DNA of 43,666 nt. It comes from an uncultured Mailhella sp. (GTDB lineage: Bacteria; Desulfobacterota; Desulfovibrionia; Desulfovibrionales; Desulfovibrionaceae). Below the pieces are notes generated by a model. That model saw nothing but the letters and a program-made list of their open reading frames with translations. It did not search any database and was not told the DNA's origin. The position numbers were made by a program, and so were the translations under genes. Below are positions 25,260-33,695 of this stretch, in pieces (the stretch's first letter is position 1; every line of letters starts with the position of its first letter). Where the stretch lies: NCBI GenBank assembly GCA_944322635.1, contig CALUPL010000028.1, forward strand, positions 1 through 43,666, in the 5' to 3' direction.

Positions 25260-27926
25260 CTAATGAGCCTCGCCCCAGTTGTGCCCTATGCCGGCATCCG
25301 CCACGAGAGGCACGCGAAGCTCCATGCCCCAGGCGGAAGTATCGGTCATGAGCCGGGCAAGACGGGCGGCTGCATCTCGGGCATTCTCTTCCGGGGCTTC
25401 CACTATGAGTTCATCGTGTATCTGAAGGAGCAGTCTTGCCTTCATGCGGCGAAGCTCGGCGTCGTTATGCACCGCAAGCATGGCCAGCTTGATGAGATCG
25501 GCCGCAGAGCCCTGAATGAGGGTGTTCACGGCCTGCCTCTCGGCAAGAGCCCTGGCCTGACCGCTCTGAGAGAGCATATCCGGCAGGGGTCTGCGACGCC
25601 CGGAAATGGTGGTGACGTAGCCGTTTTTCCTTGCCTCTTCTTCCACGCTGTCGAAAAACTCCTTGATGTGCGCAAAACGCGCAAAATAACGCTCGATGAA
25701 CATTTTGGCTTCCGACATGGGAATGCCGAGATCCTGGCCGAGCTTGCGCGCCCCCATGCCGTAAATGAGTCCGAAGTTGATGGTCTTGGCCTTACGCCGC
25801 TCATCCGGACCTATCTGCGAGGGATCCACATCATGCAGAAGTGCGGCCGTGCGGGTATGAATGTCCTCACCGTTGCGGAAGGCGGCAAGAAGCGTCGGGT
25901 CCTTAGAGTAATGCGCGAGCACCCGAAGTTCCACCTGCGAGTAGTCTGCGGAAATGAGGCTCATGCCTGGTCCCGCCGTAAAGCAGGTGCGCATTCTCCT
26001 GCCGAGCTCGCCGCGCACGGGAATGTTCTGCAGGTTGGGATTGCTTGAGGAAAGACGACCCGTGGCCGTAGCCGTCTGATTGAAGGTGGTGTGAATGCGA
26101 TTGTCCGGCCCGGCGAGACGCGGCAGCGGCTCAAGATAGGTGGAACGCATCTTTTCCAGCTTGCGGTATTCAAGGAGCGCATCCACCACGGGATGCTGAC
26201 CGGAAAGCTTTTCCAGCACGGCCTGCGAGGTGGAAGCCTGCCCGCCCTTGGTGGACTTTGCCGCCGCAAGGCCCAGCTTCTTGAAGAGAATCTCGCCTAT
26301 CTGCTGAGCGGAGCGTATGTTGAACTCCTGCCCCGCCTCCTTGTAGATGCGTTCGGTAAGAGCGTCGAGTTCTGTCTGAACCTCGTCCAGAAAATCCTTC
26401 AGCGCCGCCTTGTCAATGGTGATGCCCGCATTCTCCATGGCCACAAGCACCGGAATGAGCGGCATTTCCATGTTGCTCAGCAGTTTGAGAAGACCGTCGT
26501 GCTCAAGACGCTTCACCATCTCGTCATGCAGGGAAAGAGCAATCGATGCCGGGCGTTCCATGGGGATACCGCTCTTTTCCGCATGGCGGGCGGAAAGGCT
26601 GGGCCAGCCGTAGTCCCGATCTTCGGGAGCCAGAAGGTAGGCGGCAAGGCCGAGATCAAAGCAATGTGAAGGCGCAATGGTGCCCCAGGCCGCATGAGCG
26701 TGCAAAAGACGCTTCAAGTCGGGCGTGACCAGAAGAGAGGAAGAAGACGCCCAGGCCACAAGCGCCCGACTGTCGCCGGAAAAAAGACATTCACGTACGT
26801 TTTTTCCCTCCTGCACGGCCACGCACAGCCCCCGACTCTGTGAACGATGCACCACGGGCGCGGGCGTCACGGCCACCACAAGTCCGGCACAGGCGGGCAG
26901 GCGGGAGGCATCTTCCACTTCATCCATGGAGGGCAGGGGGGCAGGCTCGTCGAAAAGCGAAAGCTGACGGGCCGACTTCACGGAAGCGCTTCCCGGGGAA
27001 ACGGCTTCCCCGGCATCCTCTCCTCGGAAGGACACAATGCCCTGACGGAACAGACTGTCGAGTTCGCGAAGAAGCGAATTCATCTCAAACTCCCGAAGGA
27101 AGGTGCGCGCCTTCTGAGCTTCCATGGGTTCCACGGAAAGCGCCTTCAGAGGCTCCGTGCAGCAGTCGGTGTGCAGACGCGTAAGCTCCCGGTACAGGAA
27201 CATGGCGTCCTCATTGCCTTCAAGCTTCTTCCGTATGGAAGGAGGCACCTCGGCCATGCGGTCGCGCACGTCCTCAAGACTGCGGAAGTCACGGAACAGC
27301 TTTTCCGCGGTCTTCGCTCCAATGCCCTTCACTCCGGGCACATTGTCGGCCGTATCGCCTATGAGGGCCTGCACGTCCGGCCACTGGGAAGGCTCAAGCC
27401 CCGTTTCCTCCCGGAAGGATTCGAGCGTGACTATCTTCTCTTCACGGGAGGCCGGATCCCACATGACCACGGCCGGAGACAGGCACTGACGCAGATCCTT
27501 GTCCATGCCTATGATGACCACGGGCCGCTCATTTCCGTACTTTGCAGCAAGACTTGCAATGCAGTCGTCGGCTTCGCACCCCTCGGACACGATCACCTTC
27601 ATGCCGAGAGCCCTCACAAGATTCTGCAGAGGCTCTATCTGCATGACGAGACCTTCCGGGGCCGGAGGCCGGTTGGCCTTGTAGGCCGGAAAGATGTCAT
27701 GCCGAAAATGCTTGCCGTGCCCGTCCATGACGAACACGAAATGTTTCGGCCGCTCCTCGCGCAGGAGCTTGAGCAGCACGCGCCCCACGATATGCAGCGC
27801 TCCCGTGGGAAAGCCGTCGGAACGGGACATGCTGGAGTTTGCAAAAAATCCCCGGAACAGAAAGGCGTTTCCGTCCATCACGTAGAGGGGTTCTTCGGTA
27901 AAACCGAGGCGCTGCTTCAATGACAT
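25260..27926 (-). CDS. polA: DNA polymerase I
   Basis: This 888-residue enzyme fills gaps and removes RNA primers. The N-terminal 5' nuclease has FVFVMDGHGKHFR, SEGCEADDCIASLA and GDTADNVPGVKGIGAKTA. The polymerase domain has motif A DYSQVELRVLAHYSKD, motif B KAKTINFGLIYG and motif C LLQIHDELIVE. The middle domain lacks the acidic DxE exonuclease motif; at that place it reads AGLVVAVTPAP. So proofreading 3'-5' activity is probably absent, as in Taq polymerase. The ATG at 27926 has GGAG within ten bases upstream; the open frame to 28082 is not used. Confidence 0.96.
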   Translation of the reverse strand: MSLKQRLGFTEEPLYVMDGNAFLFRGFFANSSMSRSDGFPTGALHIVGRVLLKLLREERPKHFVFVMDGHGKHFRHDIFPAYKANRPPAPEGLVMQIEPLQNLVRALGMKVIVSEGCEADDCIASLAAKYGNERPVVIIGMDKDLRQCLSPAVVMWDPASREEKIVTLESFREETGLEPSQWPDVQALIGDTADNVPGVKGIGAKTAEKLFRDFRSLEDVRDRMAEVPPSIRKKLEGNEDAMFLYRELTRLHTDCCTEPLKALSVEPMEAQKARTFLREFEMNSLLRELDSLFRQGIVSFRGEDAGEAVSPGSASVKSARQLSLFDEPAPLPSMDEVEDASRLPACAGLVVAVTPAPVVHRSQSRGLCVAVQEGKNVRECLFSGDSRALVAWASSSSLLVTPDLKRLLHAHAAWGTIAPSHCFDLGLAAYLLAPEDRDYGWPSLSARHAEKSGIPMERPASIALSLHDEMVKRLEHDGLLKLLSNMEMPLIPVLVAMENAGITIDKAALKDFLDEVQTELDALTERIYKEAGQEFNIRSAQQIGEILFKKLGLAAAKSTKGGQASTSQAVLEKLSGQHPVVDALLEYRKLEKMRSTYLEPLPRLAGPDNRIHTTFNQTATATGRLSSSNPNLQNIPVRGELGRRMRTCFTAGPGMSLISADYSQVELRVLAHYSKDPTLLAAFRNGEDIHTRTAALLHDVDPSQIGPDERRKAKTINFGLIYGMGARKLGQDLGIPMSEAKMFIERYFARFAHIKEFFDSVEEEARKNGYVTTISGRRRPLPDMLSQSGQARALAERQAVNTLIQGSAADLIKLAMLAVHNDAELRRMKARLLLQIHDELIVEAPEENARDAAARLARLMTDTSAWGMELRVPLVADAGIGHNWGEAH

Positions 27927-28075
27927 GGCTTTCTCCTCAAAAAATGTCTTCCGCATCCTAGCCTGATGCGAAGGTCGCCGCAAGAGTCCCCAGGCGCTCC
28001 TTTTTCCGGCCGGAAAAACACCGTTGCGGCCCCGTTGCGACATGCGCAAACAGCGCAGAACTCCGCCCTCGATGC

Positions 28076-28104
28076 TTGTCATCGGCAGGGAATTTTTATA
28101 TCGT
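28076..28104 (+). promoter_or_regulatory. Possible sigma-70 promoter of hppA
   Basis: TTGTCA (28076-28081) and TATCGT (28099-28104) are 17 bp apart, matching the consensus at five and four positions. The start would be near 28111, giving a leader of about 87 bases that contains the hairpin at 28128. Confidence 0.5.
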
Positions 28105-28127
28105 TGACGTTCCTTTAATAGGGAGCA

Positions 28128-28169
28128 ACGGGCAGGTTCGCCTGCCCGTCCGGTTTTCTGGTTTTTTCC
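28128..28169 (+). terminator. Terminator-like hairpin in the hppA leader
   Basis: Perfect 9-bp arms (28128-28136, 28141-28149) with a very stable TTCG tetraloop are followed by CCGGTTTT and TTTTTT. No plus-strand gene precedes it, so it would act on the hppA leader itself as an attenuator, or mark the end of an unseen short RNA. Confidence 0.6.
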
Positions 28170-28197
28170 ACTTTCAGCCTACCTGTCGGGGGTATGT

Positions 28198-30276
28198 ATG
28201 ACTTTCTTTTCTCTGGTAATCGTCTTCGCGTGTGCGGCCTTTGCGCTGTACTACGCCTTCAAGACGGCCAAAAACATCCTCGCCGCCTCCACCGGCAATG
28301 AGGATATGCAGCGCATCGCCGGTGCCATTCAGGAAGGCGCACAGGCGTATCTCAAGCGCCAGTACCGCACCATTGCCATTGTGGGCGTGGTGGTCGCCGT
28401 ACTGCTGCTCCTCACCATGTCCTTCCTCACCGCTCTGGGCTTCGTGCTCGGCGCCGTTCTGTCCGGCCTTGCCGGATTCATCGGCATGAACGTGTCCGTA
28501 CGCGCCAACGTGCGCACCGCCGCCGCTGCGGAACAGGGCATGGTTCCCGCGCTCAACATTTCCTTCCAGTCCGGCGCCATCACCGGCATGCTGGTGGTCG
28601 GCCTCGGCCTGCTCGGCGTTGCCGTGTACTATGCCGTGCTCGCCATCTTCGGCGTACCCACCGAAAACATCATGCAGGCCCTCGTGGCTCTGTCGTTCGG
28701 CGCCTCCCTCATCTCCATCTTCGCGCGTCTCGGCGGCGGCATCTTCACCAAGGGCGCCGACGTCGGCGCCGACCTCGTGGGCAAGGTTGAAGCCGGCATT
28801 CCCGAAGACGACCCCCGCAACCCCGCCGTCATCGCCGACAACGTGGGCGACAACGTGGGTGACTGCGCCGGCATGGCCGCCGACCTCTTCGAAACCTACG
28901 CCGTCACCGTGGTGGCCACCATGCTGCTGGCCTCCATCTTCTTTGAAGGCGCTCTTCAGACCAAAATGATGATGTTCCCGCTGCTCATCAGCGGCGTGTG
29001 CATCATCGCCTCCGTGCTCGGCACCTTCTTCGTCAAGCTCGGTGAAGACGGCAAGATCATGCGTGCTCTGTACAAGGGCCTCATCGCCACGGCCGTCATT
29101 TCCGCAGTGCTCATCGCCATCGTGACCATGTTCGTGTTCTGGAGCGAAGGCGAAATGACCATCCAGGGCATCAGCTTCAACGGCTTCAGTCTGCTTCTGT
29201 GCAGCCTTACCGGCCTTGTCGTCACCGGCCTCATCGTGGTGGTCACCGAGTACTACACCTCCACCGCCTACCGCCCCGTGCGCAGCATTTCCAAGGCGTC
29301 CACCACCGGTCACGGCACCAACGTGATCCAGGGCCTCGCCGTTTCCATGGAAGCCTGCGCCGCTCCCGTCATCATCATCTGCGCCGGCATCCTTTTCGCC
29401 TACACCCAGGCCGGTCTGTTCGGCATTTCCCTGGCCGCTACCACCATGCTGGCTCTTGCCGGCATGATCGTCGCCCTTGATGCCTACGGTCCCGTGACCG
29501 ACAACGCCGGCGGCATTGCCGAAATGTCCGGTCTGCCCGAAGACATCCGCGAAACCACCGACGCCCTCGACGCCGTGGGCAACACCACCAAGGCCGTCAC
29601 CAAGGGTTACGCCATCGGTTCCGCCGCTCTGGCCGCTCTCGTGCTCTTCGCTTCCTACACCGAAGATCTGAGCCGCTACTTCCCCAACCTCGACGTGACC
29701 TTCGCCCTGCAGGATCCCTATGTGCTGGTCGGCCTGTTCATCGGCGGTCTGCTCCCCTACCTGTTCGGCTCCATGGGCATGAAGGCCGTGGGCCGCGCCG
29801 GCGCCGCCGTCGTGGTTGAAGTGCGTCGCCAGTTCCACAACATCCCCGGCATCATGGAAGGCACCGGCAAGCCCGACTACAGCGCCTGCGTGGACATGCT
29901 CACCCGCTCCGCCATCAAGGAAATGATCATTCCTTCCCTTCTGCCCGTGCTCGCTCCCGTGGTCGTGTACTACGTCATCAAGGCCTGCGGCGGACAGGCT
30001 GCCGCCTTCGCCTCCCTGGGCGCCATGCTCATGGGCACCATCGTCACCGGTCTGTTCGTGGCCATCTCCATGACTTCCGGCGGCGGCGCGTGGGACAACG
30101 CCAAGAAGTACATTGAAGAAGGCAACTTCGGCGGCAAGGGTTCCGAAGCCCACAAGGCCGCCGTTACCGGCGACACCGTCGGCGATCCCTATAAGGATAC
30201 CGCCGGTCCCGCCGTCAACCCCATGATCAAGATTATCAACATCGTTGCGCTGCTTCTCCTCCAGGCTCTTGCCTAA
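28198..30276 (+). CDS. hppA: K+-independent membrane H+-pumping pyrophosphatase
   Basis: The 692-residue protein couples hydrolysis of pyrophosphate to proton export across the inner membrane. It has about 16 hydrophobic helices and the pyrophosphate site [14 protein letters not shown] (185-198) followed by [17 protein letters not shown]. The second acidic cluster [16 protein letters not shown] is present. The segment [10 protein letters not shown], with Lys465, is the hallmark of the K+-independent class; K+-dependent enzymes have Ala there. The start ATG at 28198 is preceded by GGGGG six bases upstream. It is divergent from polA. Energy conservation from pyrophosphate made in sulfate activation is a likely purpose in a sulfur-metabolising anaerobe, but that is inference. 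Confidence 0.96.
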   Translation: MTFFSLVIVFACAAFALYYAFKTAKNILAASTGNEDMQRIAGAIQEGAQAYLKRQYRTIAIVGVVVAVLLLLTMSFLTALGFVLGAVLSGLAGFIGMNVSVRANVRTAAAAEQGMVPALNISFQSGAITGMLVVGLGLLGVAVYYAVLAIFGVPTENIMQALVALSFGASLISIFARLGGGIFTKGADVGADLVGKVEAGIPEDDPRNPAVIADNVGDNVGDCAGMAADLFETYAVTVVATMLLASIFFEGALQTKMMMFPLLISGVCIIASVLGTFFVKLGEDGKIMRALYKGLIATAVISAVLIAIVTMFVFWSEGEMTIQGISFNGFSLLLCSLTGLVVTGLIVVVTEYYTSTAYRPVRSISKASTTGHGTNVIQGLAVSMEACAAPVIIICAGILFAYTQAGLFGISLAATTMLALAGMIVALDAYGPVTDNAGGIAEMSGLPEDIRETTDALDAVGNTTKAVTKGYAIGSAALAALVLFASYTEDLSRYFPNLDVTFALQDPYVLVGLFIGGLLPYLFGSMGMKAVGRAGAAVVVEVRRQFHNIPGIMEGTGKPDYSACVDMLTRSAIKEMIIPSLLPVLAPVVVYYVIKACGGQAAAFASLGAMLMGTIVTGLFVAISMTSGGGAWDNAKKYIEEGNFGGKGSEAHKAAVTGDTVGDPYKDTAGPAVNPMIKIINIVALLLLQALA

Positions 30277-30286
30277 AAGCTGATGC

Positions 30287-30350
30287 GGGGCGGACTTTCC
30301 GCCCCAGGCGCACGTCTTTTCAGAAAGCCGCGGCCCGTCCGCGGCTTTCT
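30287..30350 (+). terminator. Double hairpin after hppA
   Basis: A stem with 8-bp arms (30287-30294, 30298-30305) is followed by a perfect 12-bp stem (30322-30333, 30339-30350). A pyrimidine-rich tail ending TTCTCTTTT comes after it. It starts 11 bases after the stop. The T-run is imperfect. Confidence 0.7.
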
Positions 30351-30481
30351 GCTTTGCCTCTTCTCTTTTCCGCCTTTTTCCTGACGCCATGCTCAGCTCA
30401 AAAACTCCGGCCACACAGGAAAAACTCTTTTGCGCGCCCGTCTGCCGCACCGGTCTCCAGACAAAATAATCCGCGCCGTTT

Positions 30482-30512
30482 CCGGTTCCGTTTTTTTCAA
30501 CAAACGAACCGG
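30482..30512. promoter_or_regulatory. Inverted repeat upstream of the MFS gene
   Basis: CCGGTTC and GAACCGG (30482-30488, 30506-30512) extend inward to GTTT/AAAC with one bulged C. It lies 66 bp before the MFS gene, where an operator is plausible. The rest of 30351-30577 shows nothing else. Confidence 0.4.
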
Positions 30513-30577
30513 CAGATATTTTCCGGTCAAAATTTTCCGGCTCATGCCGCCTTGCGTCCAAAAAATAAAGGAGTCCC

Positions 30578-31750
30578 ATGAAAGCCATCGTTTCCAGCGT
30601 GTCGGGCAACACGCGAATGTACCTCTTTCTCTTCCTGCTCACCCTGGGCAGCACGATAGGCCTTCAGGGCTCTTCCCTTCTCTACACCAACTATGCTGTG
30701 GAGGTGGGCGGCTTTTCCGCCGCCGACAACGGCCTTGTCGTGGCGCTTCGCGAAGTTCCGGGCTTTCTCTGCTTCCTCGTGGTGCCGCTCATGCTCATCA
30801 TGAGGGAACACAGACTCTGTGTTCTTTCGGTCATCATCTGCGGCGTCGGCACGGCCGTCATCGGACTTTTTTCCTCCTTCTGGGGCATCGCAGGTGCGGT
30901 ATTCGTCATGTCGGCAGGCTATCACTTCTTCGAAACCATCAACCAGTCGCTCATGATCCAGTACTACGACCTTGCCAGCACTCCCGTCATTATGGGAAGA
31001 ATGCGCGGCCTTGCCGCCGGCGGGAGCCTCGGAGTATCGCTGCTGGTCTTCTTCGGCGCTGGCCTGCTTTCCTATGAAACCATGTTCGCACTCATGGGCG
31101 CCGTGGTCGTGGCTCTCGGCGTCTCCTGTCTCTTCTTCGACCCGTCCAGCCCGAAAGTCACGCCTCAGAAGAAAGGCATGGTCTTCTCCTCCCGCTACTG
31201 GCTCTTCTATGCCCTCACCCTGCTCATGGGCGGCCGCCGTCAGATATTCACCGTGTTCTCCCTGTTCCTGCTTGTGGAAAAATTCGGCTTTTCCGTGCGC
31301 ACCGTGGCCGTGCTCTACATGGTGAACTACGCCGTCAACTGGTTCTTCAATCCGCTCATCGGCCGCATCATCAACCGCATAGGCGAACGCAGACTTCTCA
31401 CCATAGAATACACCTCGGCATTCTTCATCTTCCTCGGCTATGCCTGGACCGACAGCGCCATTCTTGCCGGCATCATGTACGTGCTCGACAGCCTCACCTT
31501 CAACTTCGCCATTGCCGTGCGGACCTTCTTCCAGAAAATCGCCGATCCCTCAGACGTCGCTCCCAGCATGGGCCTTGCCCAGACCATCAATCACATCGCG
31601 GCCGTGCTCATTCCGCCGCTCGGCGGCTGGTTGTGGGTCACCTTCGGCTACCGGCTGCCCTTCTACTGCGGCATGGGACTCACCGTGCTCTCCCTTCTGC
31701 TCATTCAGTTCATGGACAGGGAAATAGCCCGTGCAGGGAAAACGGCGTGA
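30578..31750 (+). CDS. Major facilitator superfamily permease
   Basis: This 390-residue membrane protein has about 12 hydrophobic helices in two halves with a central loop (PSSPKVTPQKKG). It resembles MFS transporters of small molecules, but the family-A loop RXGRR is not clear, and no substrate-specific motif stands out. GGAG lies within ten bases before the ATG. It is upstream of nikR, but separated by 149 bases, so it is not certainly linked to nickel. Exporter or importer function cannot be told. The helix 4-5 region is rich in Met and Gly. Confidence 0.82.
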   Translation: MKAIVSSVSGNTRMYLFLFLLTLGSTIGLQGSSLLYTNYAVEVGGFSAADNGLVVALREVPGFLCFLVVPLMLIMREHRLCVLSVIICGVGTAVIGLFSSFWGIAGAVFVMSAGYHFFETINQSLMIQYYDLASTPVIMGRMRGLAAGGSLGVSLLVFFGAGLLSYETMFALMGAVVVALGVSCLFFDPSSPKVTPQKKGMVFSSRYWLFYALTLLMGGRRQIFTVFSLFLLVEKFGFSVRTVAVLYMVNYAVNWFFNPLIGRIINRIGERRLLTIEYTSAFFIFLGYAWTDSAILAGIMYVLDSLTFNFAIAVRTFFQKIADPSDVAPSMGLAQTINHIAAVLIPPLGGWLWVTFGYRLPFYCGMGLTVLSLLLIQFMDREIARAGKTA

Positions 31751-31899
31751 GCCGGACGCCCATTCCGGTTGCGCACGTCATTCTGCCTAACAGGGCGTCG
31801 AACATCATCATTCTCCCGGAGAAGCAGCAGGCATAAACGCTTGAGACCCGCGCTCTGCTGGTGTAGTGTCAGACAAATCGTTTCAAGAGGGGCAACATC

Positions 31900-32358
31900 A
31901 TGAGCGAACTGGTACGTTTTGGAGTGTCGCTGGAGCGTGACCTGCTCACGGCCTTTGACCGTCACAGCGAACGCAAGGGCTTTGCCAACCGTTCCGAAGC
32001 ACTGCGCCACTGCATACGCCGCGAGCTGTCGGAAGAAATCGTTTCCGACCCCAAGGCTCCCGTGGCGGGGGTGCTCACGCTGGTGTACGACCACCACGAC
32101 AACGATCTGCCCGCCCGCCTCACCGCCCTGCAACATGAAGCTCACGGCATGGTGATAGCCACCATGCACGTACATCTCGACGAACATCACTGCCTGGAAA
32201 CCATGGCTCTGCGAGGCCCCGCCGCCGCTGTCAACGAGTTTGCCGACAGGCTCCGGTCTTCGCGCGGCGTGCTTCAGAGCTCCTGCTCCCTCACCGCCAT
32301 AGAAGCCGCTCCGGAACGCCATGTCTTCCACGGCCATGTACATAAGGAACACGCATGA
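31900..32358 (+). CDS. nikR: Nickel-responsive transcriptional regulator
   Basis: The 152-residue protein has an N-terminal ribbon-helix-helix DNA-binding domain ([26 protein letters not shown]) and a C-terminal ACT-like nickel domain. The four square-planar nickel ligands are all present: His79, His90, His92 and Cys98. In other bacteria NikR represses nickel uptake genes when nickel is plentiful. AGAGG lies about eight bases before the ATG. It overlaps folE2 by four bases (ATGA), so the two are translated together. No palindromic NikR box of the E. coli type was seen upstream. Confidence 0.95.
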   Translation: MSELVRFGVSLERDLLTAFDRHSERKGFANRSEALRHCIRRELSEEIVSDPKAPVAGVLTLVYDHHDNDLPARLTALQHEAHGMVIATMHVHLDEHHCLETMALRGPAAAVNEFADRLRSSRGVLQSSCSLTAIEAAPERHVFHGHVHKEHA

Positions 32359-33188
32359 GCATGACTTCAAACGCCGGAAACACCCCTTCCCTCATGGATG
32401 TACAGAGCAGCCCTTCCAGCGTGGCTCTCGATATCGACAGGGTGGGCGTCAAACACGTGGAACTGCCCCTCGTCGTGAAGGACAGGGACAAGGGACGCCA
32501 GCACACCGTGGCAAGCGTGGACATGGGCGTCGATCTTCCGGCCGCCTACAAGGGTACGCACATGAGCCGCTTTGTGGAGGCTCTGGAAAACTGGCGAGAG
32601 GCCAGCGGCGAAGAACTGGACTACAACTCCATGAAACGCCTGCTCTCCGACGTGCTCACGCGTCTCAACGCCCACAGAGCCTACGCCAAGTTCAGCTTCC
32701 CCTACTTCCGTACGCGCCGCGCTCCCGTTTCCGGGCAGGCCGCCCCCGTGCGCTACCTGTGCCGCCTCACCGGAGAGCTGGAACGGGGACAGGATGGTCC
32801 GCGCTTTCTGCTGGAACTGGAAGTGCCCGTCACCACGGTATGCCCCTGTTCCAAGGCCATCAGCCGCGCCGGGGCACACGGACAGCGGGCCACGGTACGC
32901 ATGGGGCTGCGCATGAGCCGCTTCGAATGGCTGGAAGGCTTCATCGACATTGCCGAAGAATCCGGCTCCGCCCCCATCTACACGCTGCTCAAAAGACCTG
33001 ACGAAAAATTCGTTACGGAACAGGCCTACGACAATGCGCTCTTCGTGGAAGACGTGGTACGCAACGTAGCCACGAGACTGGAGCAGCACTCTCATGTGAC
33101 CTGGTTCAGCGTGGAAGTGGAAAGCGAGGAATCCATTCACGGCCACAACGCCTTTGCCAGCATAGAGCGTTCCGTTTCCAGAAAATGA
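32355..33188 (+). CDS. folE2: GTP cyclohydrolase I, FolE2 type
   Basis: The 277-residue enzyme opens the purine ring of GTP to make dihydroneopterin triphosphate, the first step of folate synthesis. It belongs to the FolE2 (COG1469) family, with the conserved active-site Cys in TVCPCSK, the HGHNAFA motif near the end (metal ligand His), and FSFPYF. FolE2 enzymes work with Mn or Fe rather than strictly with Zn. It overlaps nikR by four bases, so both are in one operon. Elsewhere folE2 is often linked to zinc limitation (Zur); here the association is with nickel control. Confidence 0.95.
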   Translation: MSMTSNAGNTPSLMDVQSSPSSVALDIDRVGVKHVELPLVVKDRDKGRQHTVASVDMGVDLPAAYKGTHMSRFVEALENWREASGEELDYNSMKRLLSDVLTRLNAHRAYAKFSFPYFRTRRAPVSGQAAPVRYLCRLTGELERGQDGPRFLLELEVPVTTVCPCSKAISRAGAHGQRATVRMGLRMSRFEWLEGFIDIAEESGSAPIYTLLKRPDEKFVTEQAYDNALFVEDVVRNVATRLEQHSHVTWFSVEVESEESIHGHNAFASIERSVSRK

Positions 33189-33695
33189 CGTCCATCAGTC
33201 CAGGATGCTCCGCATCAACGCAAAATGCCGCCTTTTCAGTCATGCCACGACTGCTTTTTCCAGCAGCCGGAAGCCCCGAACAAGGCGGAAGGTCAAACGA
33301 CGTTTCTCCGCGGAAAAGCCCCGGAGAAAATTTTTGATTTTATTTTTCCGGAAAACGGACTATGCTCCCCTGAAAGGCCTTTCCTCAATCCCCCAATCAA
33401 GAGAGGACATTCATGAGAACCTGTCACGCACAAAAGTCAGCCCATGGCGGTCTGATCCCGCCATGGCGGTCGCGTGAAGTCCGCAGCGTTCTCTTTTGAA
33501 AGGCCGTCTTTGCCGACGCCCTTTTACCGTCGGCTTCTCCCCGAAAAATGCGGATTTTCCGCCCGCCTCCTCAGCTCTGCCTGATGCGGTTCTGTCGGCT
33601 TTTCCTTCAAGAAACGCTCCTGCCGTCGTACTCTTCCGGACTTTTGCCGGATCTCTCCGACATGCGCCGCACACCTTTTTCCGAGAGTCATTACC
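33189..33695 (+). promoter_or_regulatory. Long leader region upstream of putP
   Basis: This 507-base gap has no clear protein gene, but it has structure. There is a -10-like TATGCT at 33361 and a palindrome GAAAGGCCTTTC at about 33372. A 28-codon reading frame starts at 33413. There is a hairpin with 9-bp arms (33442-33450, 33458-33466), then one with 7-bp arms GCCGACG/CGTCGGC (33512-33518, 33528-33534). Together these look like a regulatory leader of the proline symporter gene. No long T-run follows the hairpins. Confidence 0.45.
33413..33499 (+). CDS. Possible 28-residue leader peptide before putP
   Basis: An ATG with GAGAGG five to ten bases upstream opens a 28-codon frame that reads MRTCHAQKSAHGGLIPPWRSR and ends REVRSVLF. 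It holds two adjacent proline codons (CCG CCA) inside a 9-bp hairpin. It precedes a proline symporter, so proline-dependent attenuation is conceivable. The size is too small for certainty. Confidence 0.3.
   Translation: MRTCHAQKSAHGGLIPPWRSREVRSVLF

Noticed and set aside
28174..30654. Very long minus-strand frame (826 codons) opposite hppA.
   Set aside because: It is the antisense shadow of a complete pyrophosphatase gene; its translation is low-complexity His/Gly/Asp and has no family motif.
31751..31899. A NikR operator or promoter upstream of nikR (TTGAGA-17-TAGTGT).
   Set aside because: The -10 match is only three of six, and no GTATGA/TCATAC or similar palindrome is present.
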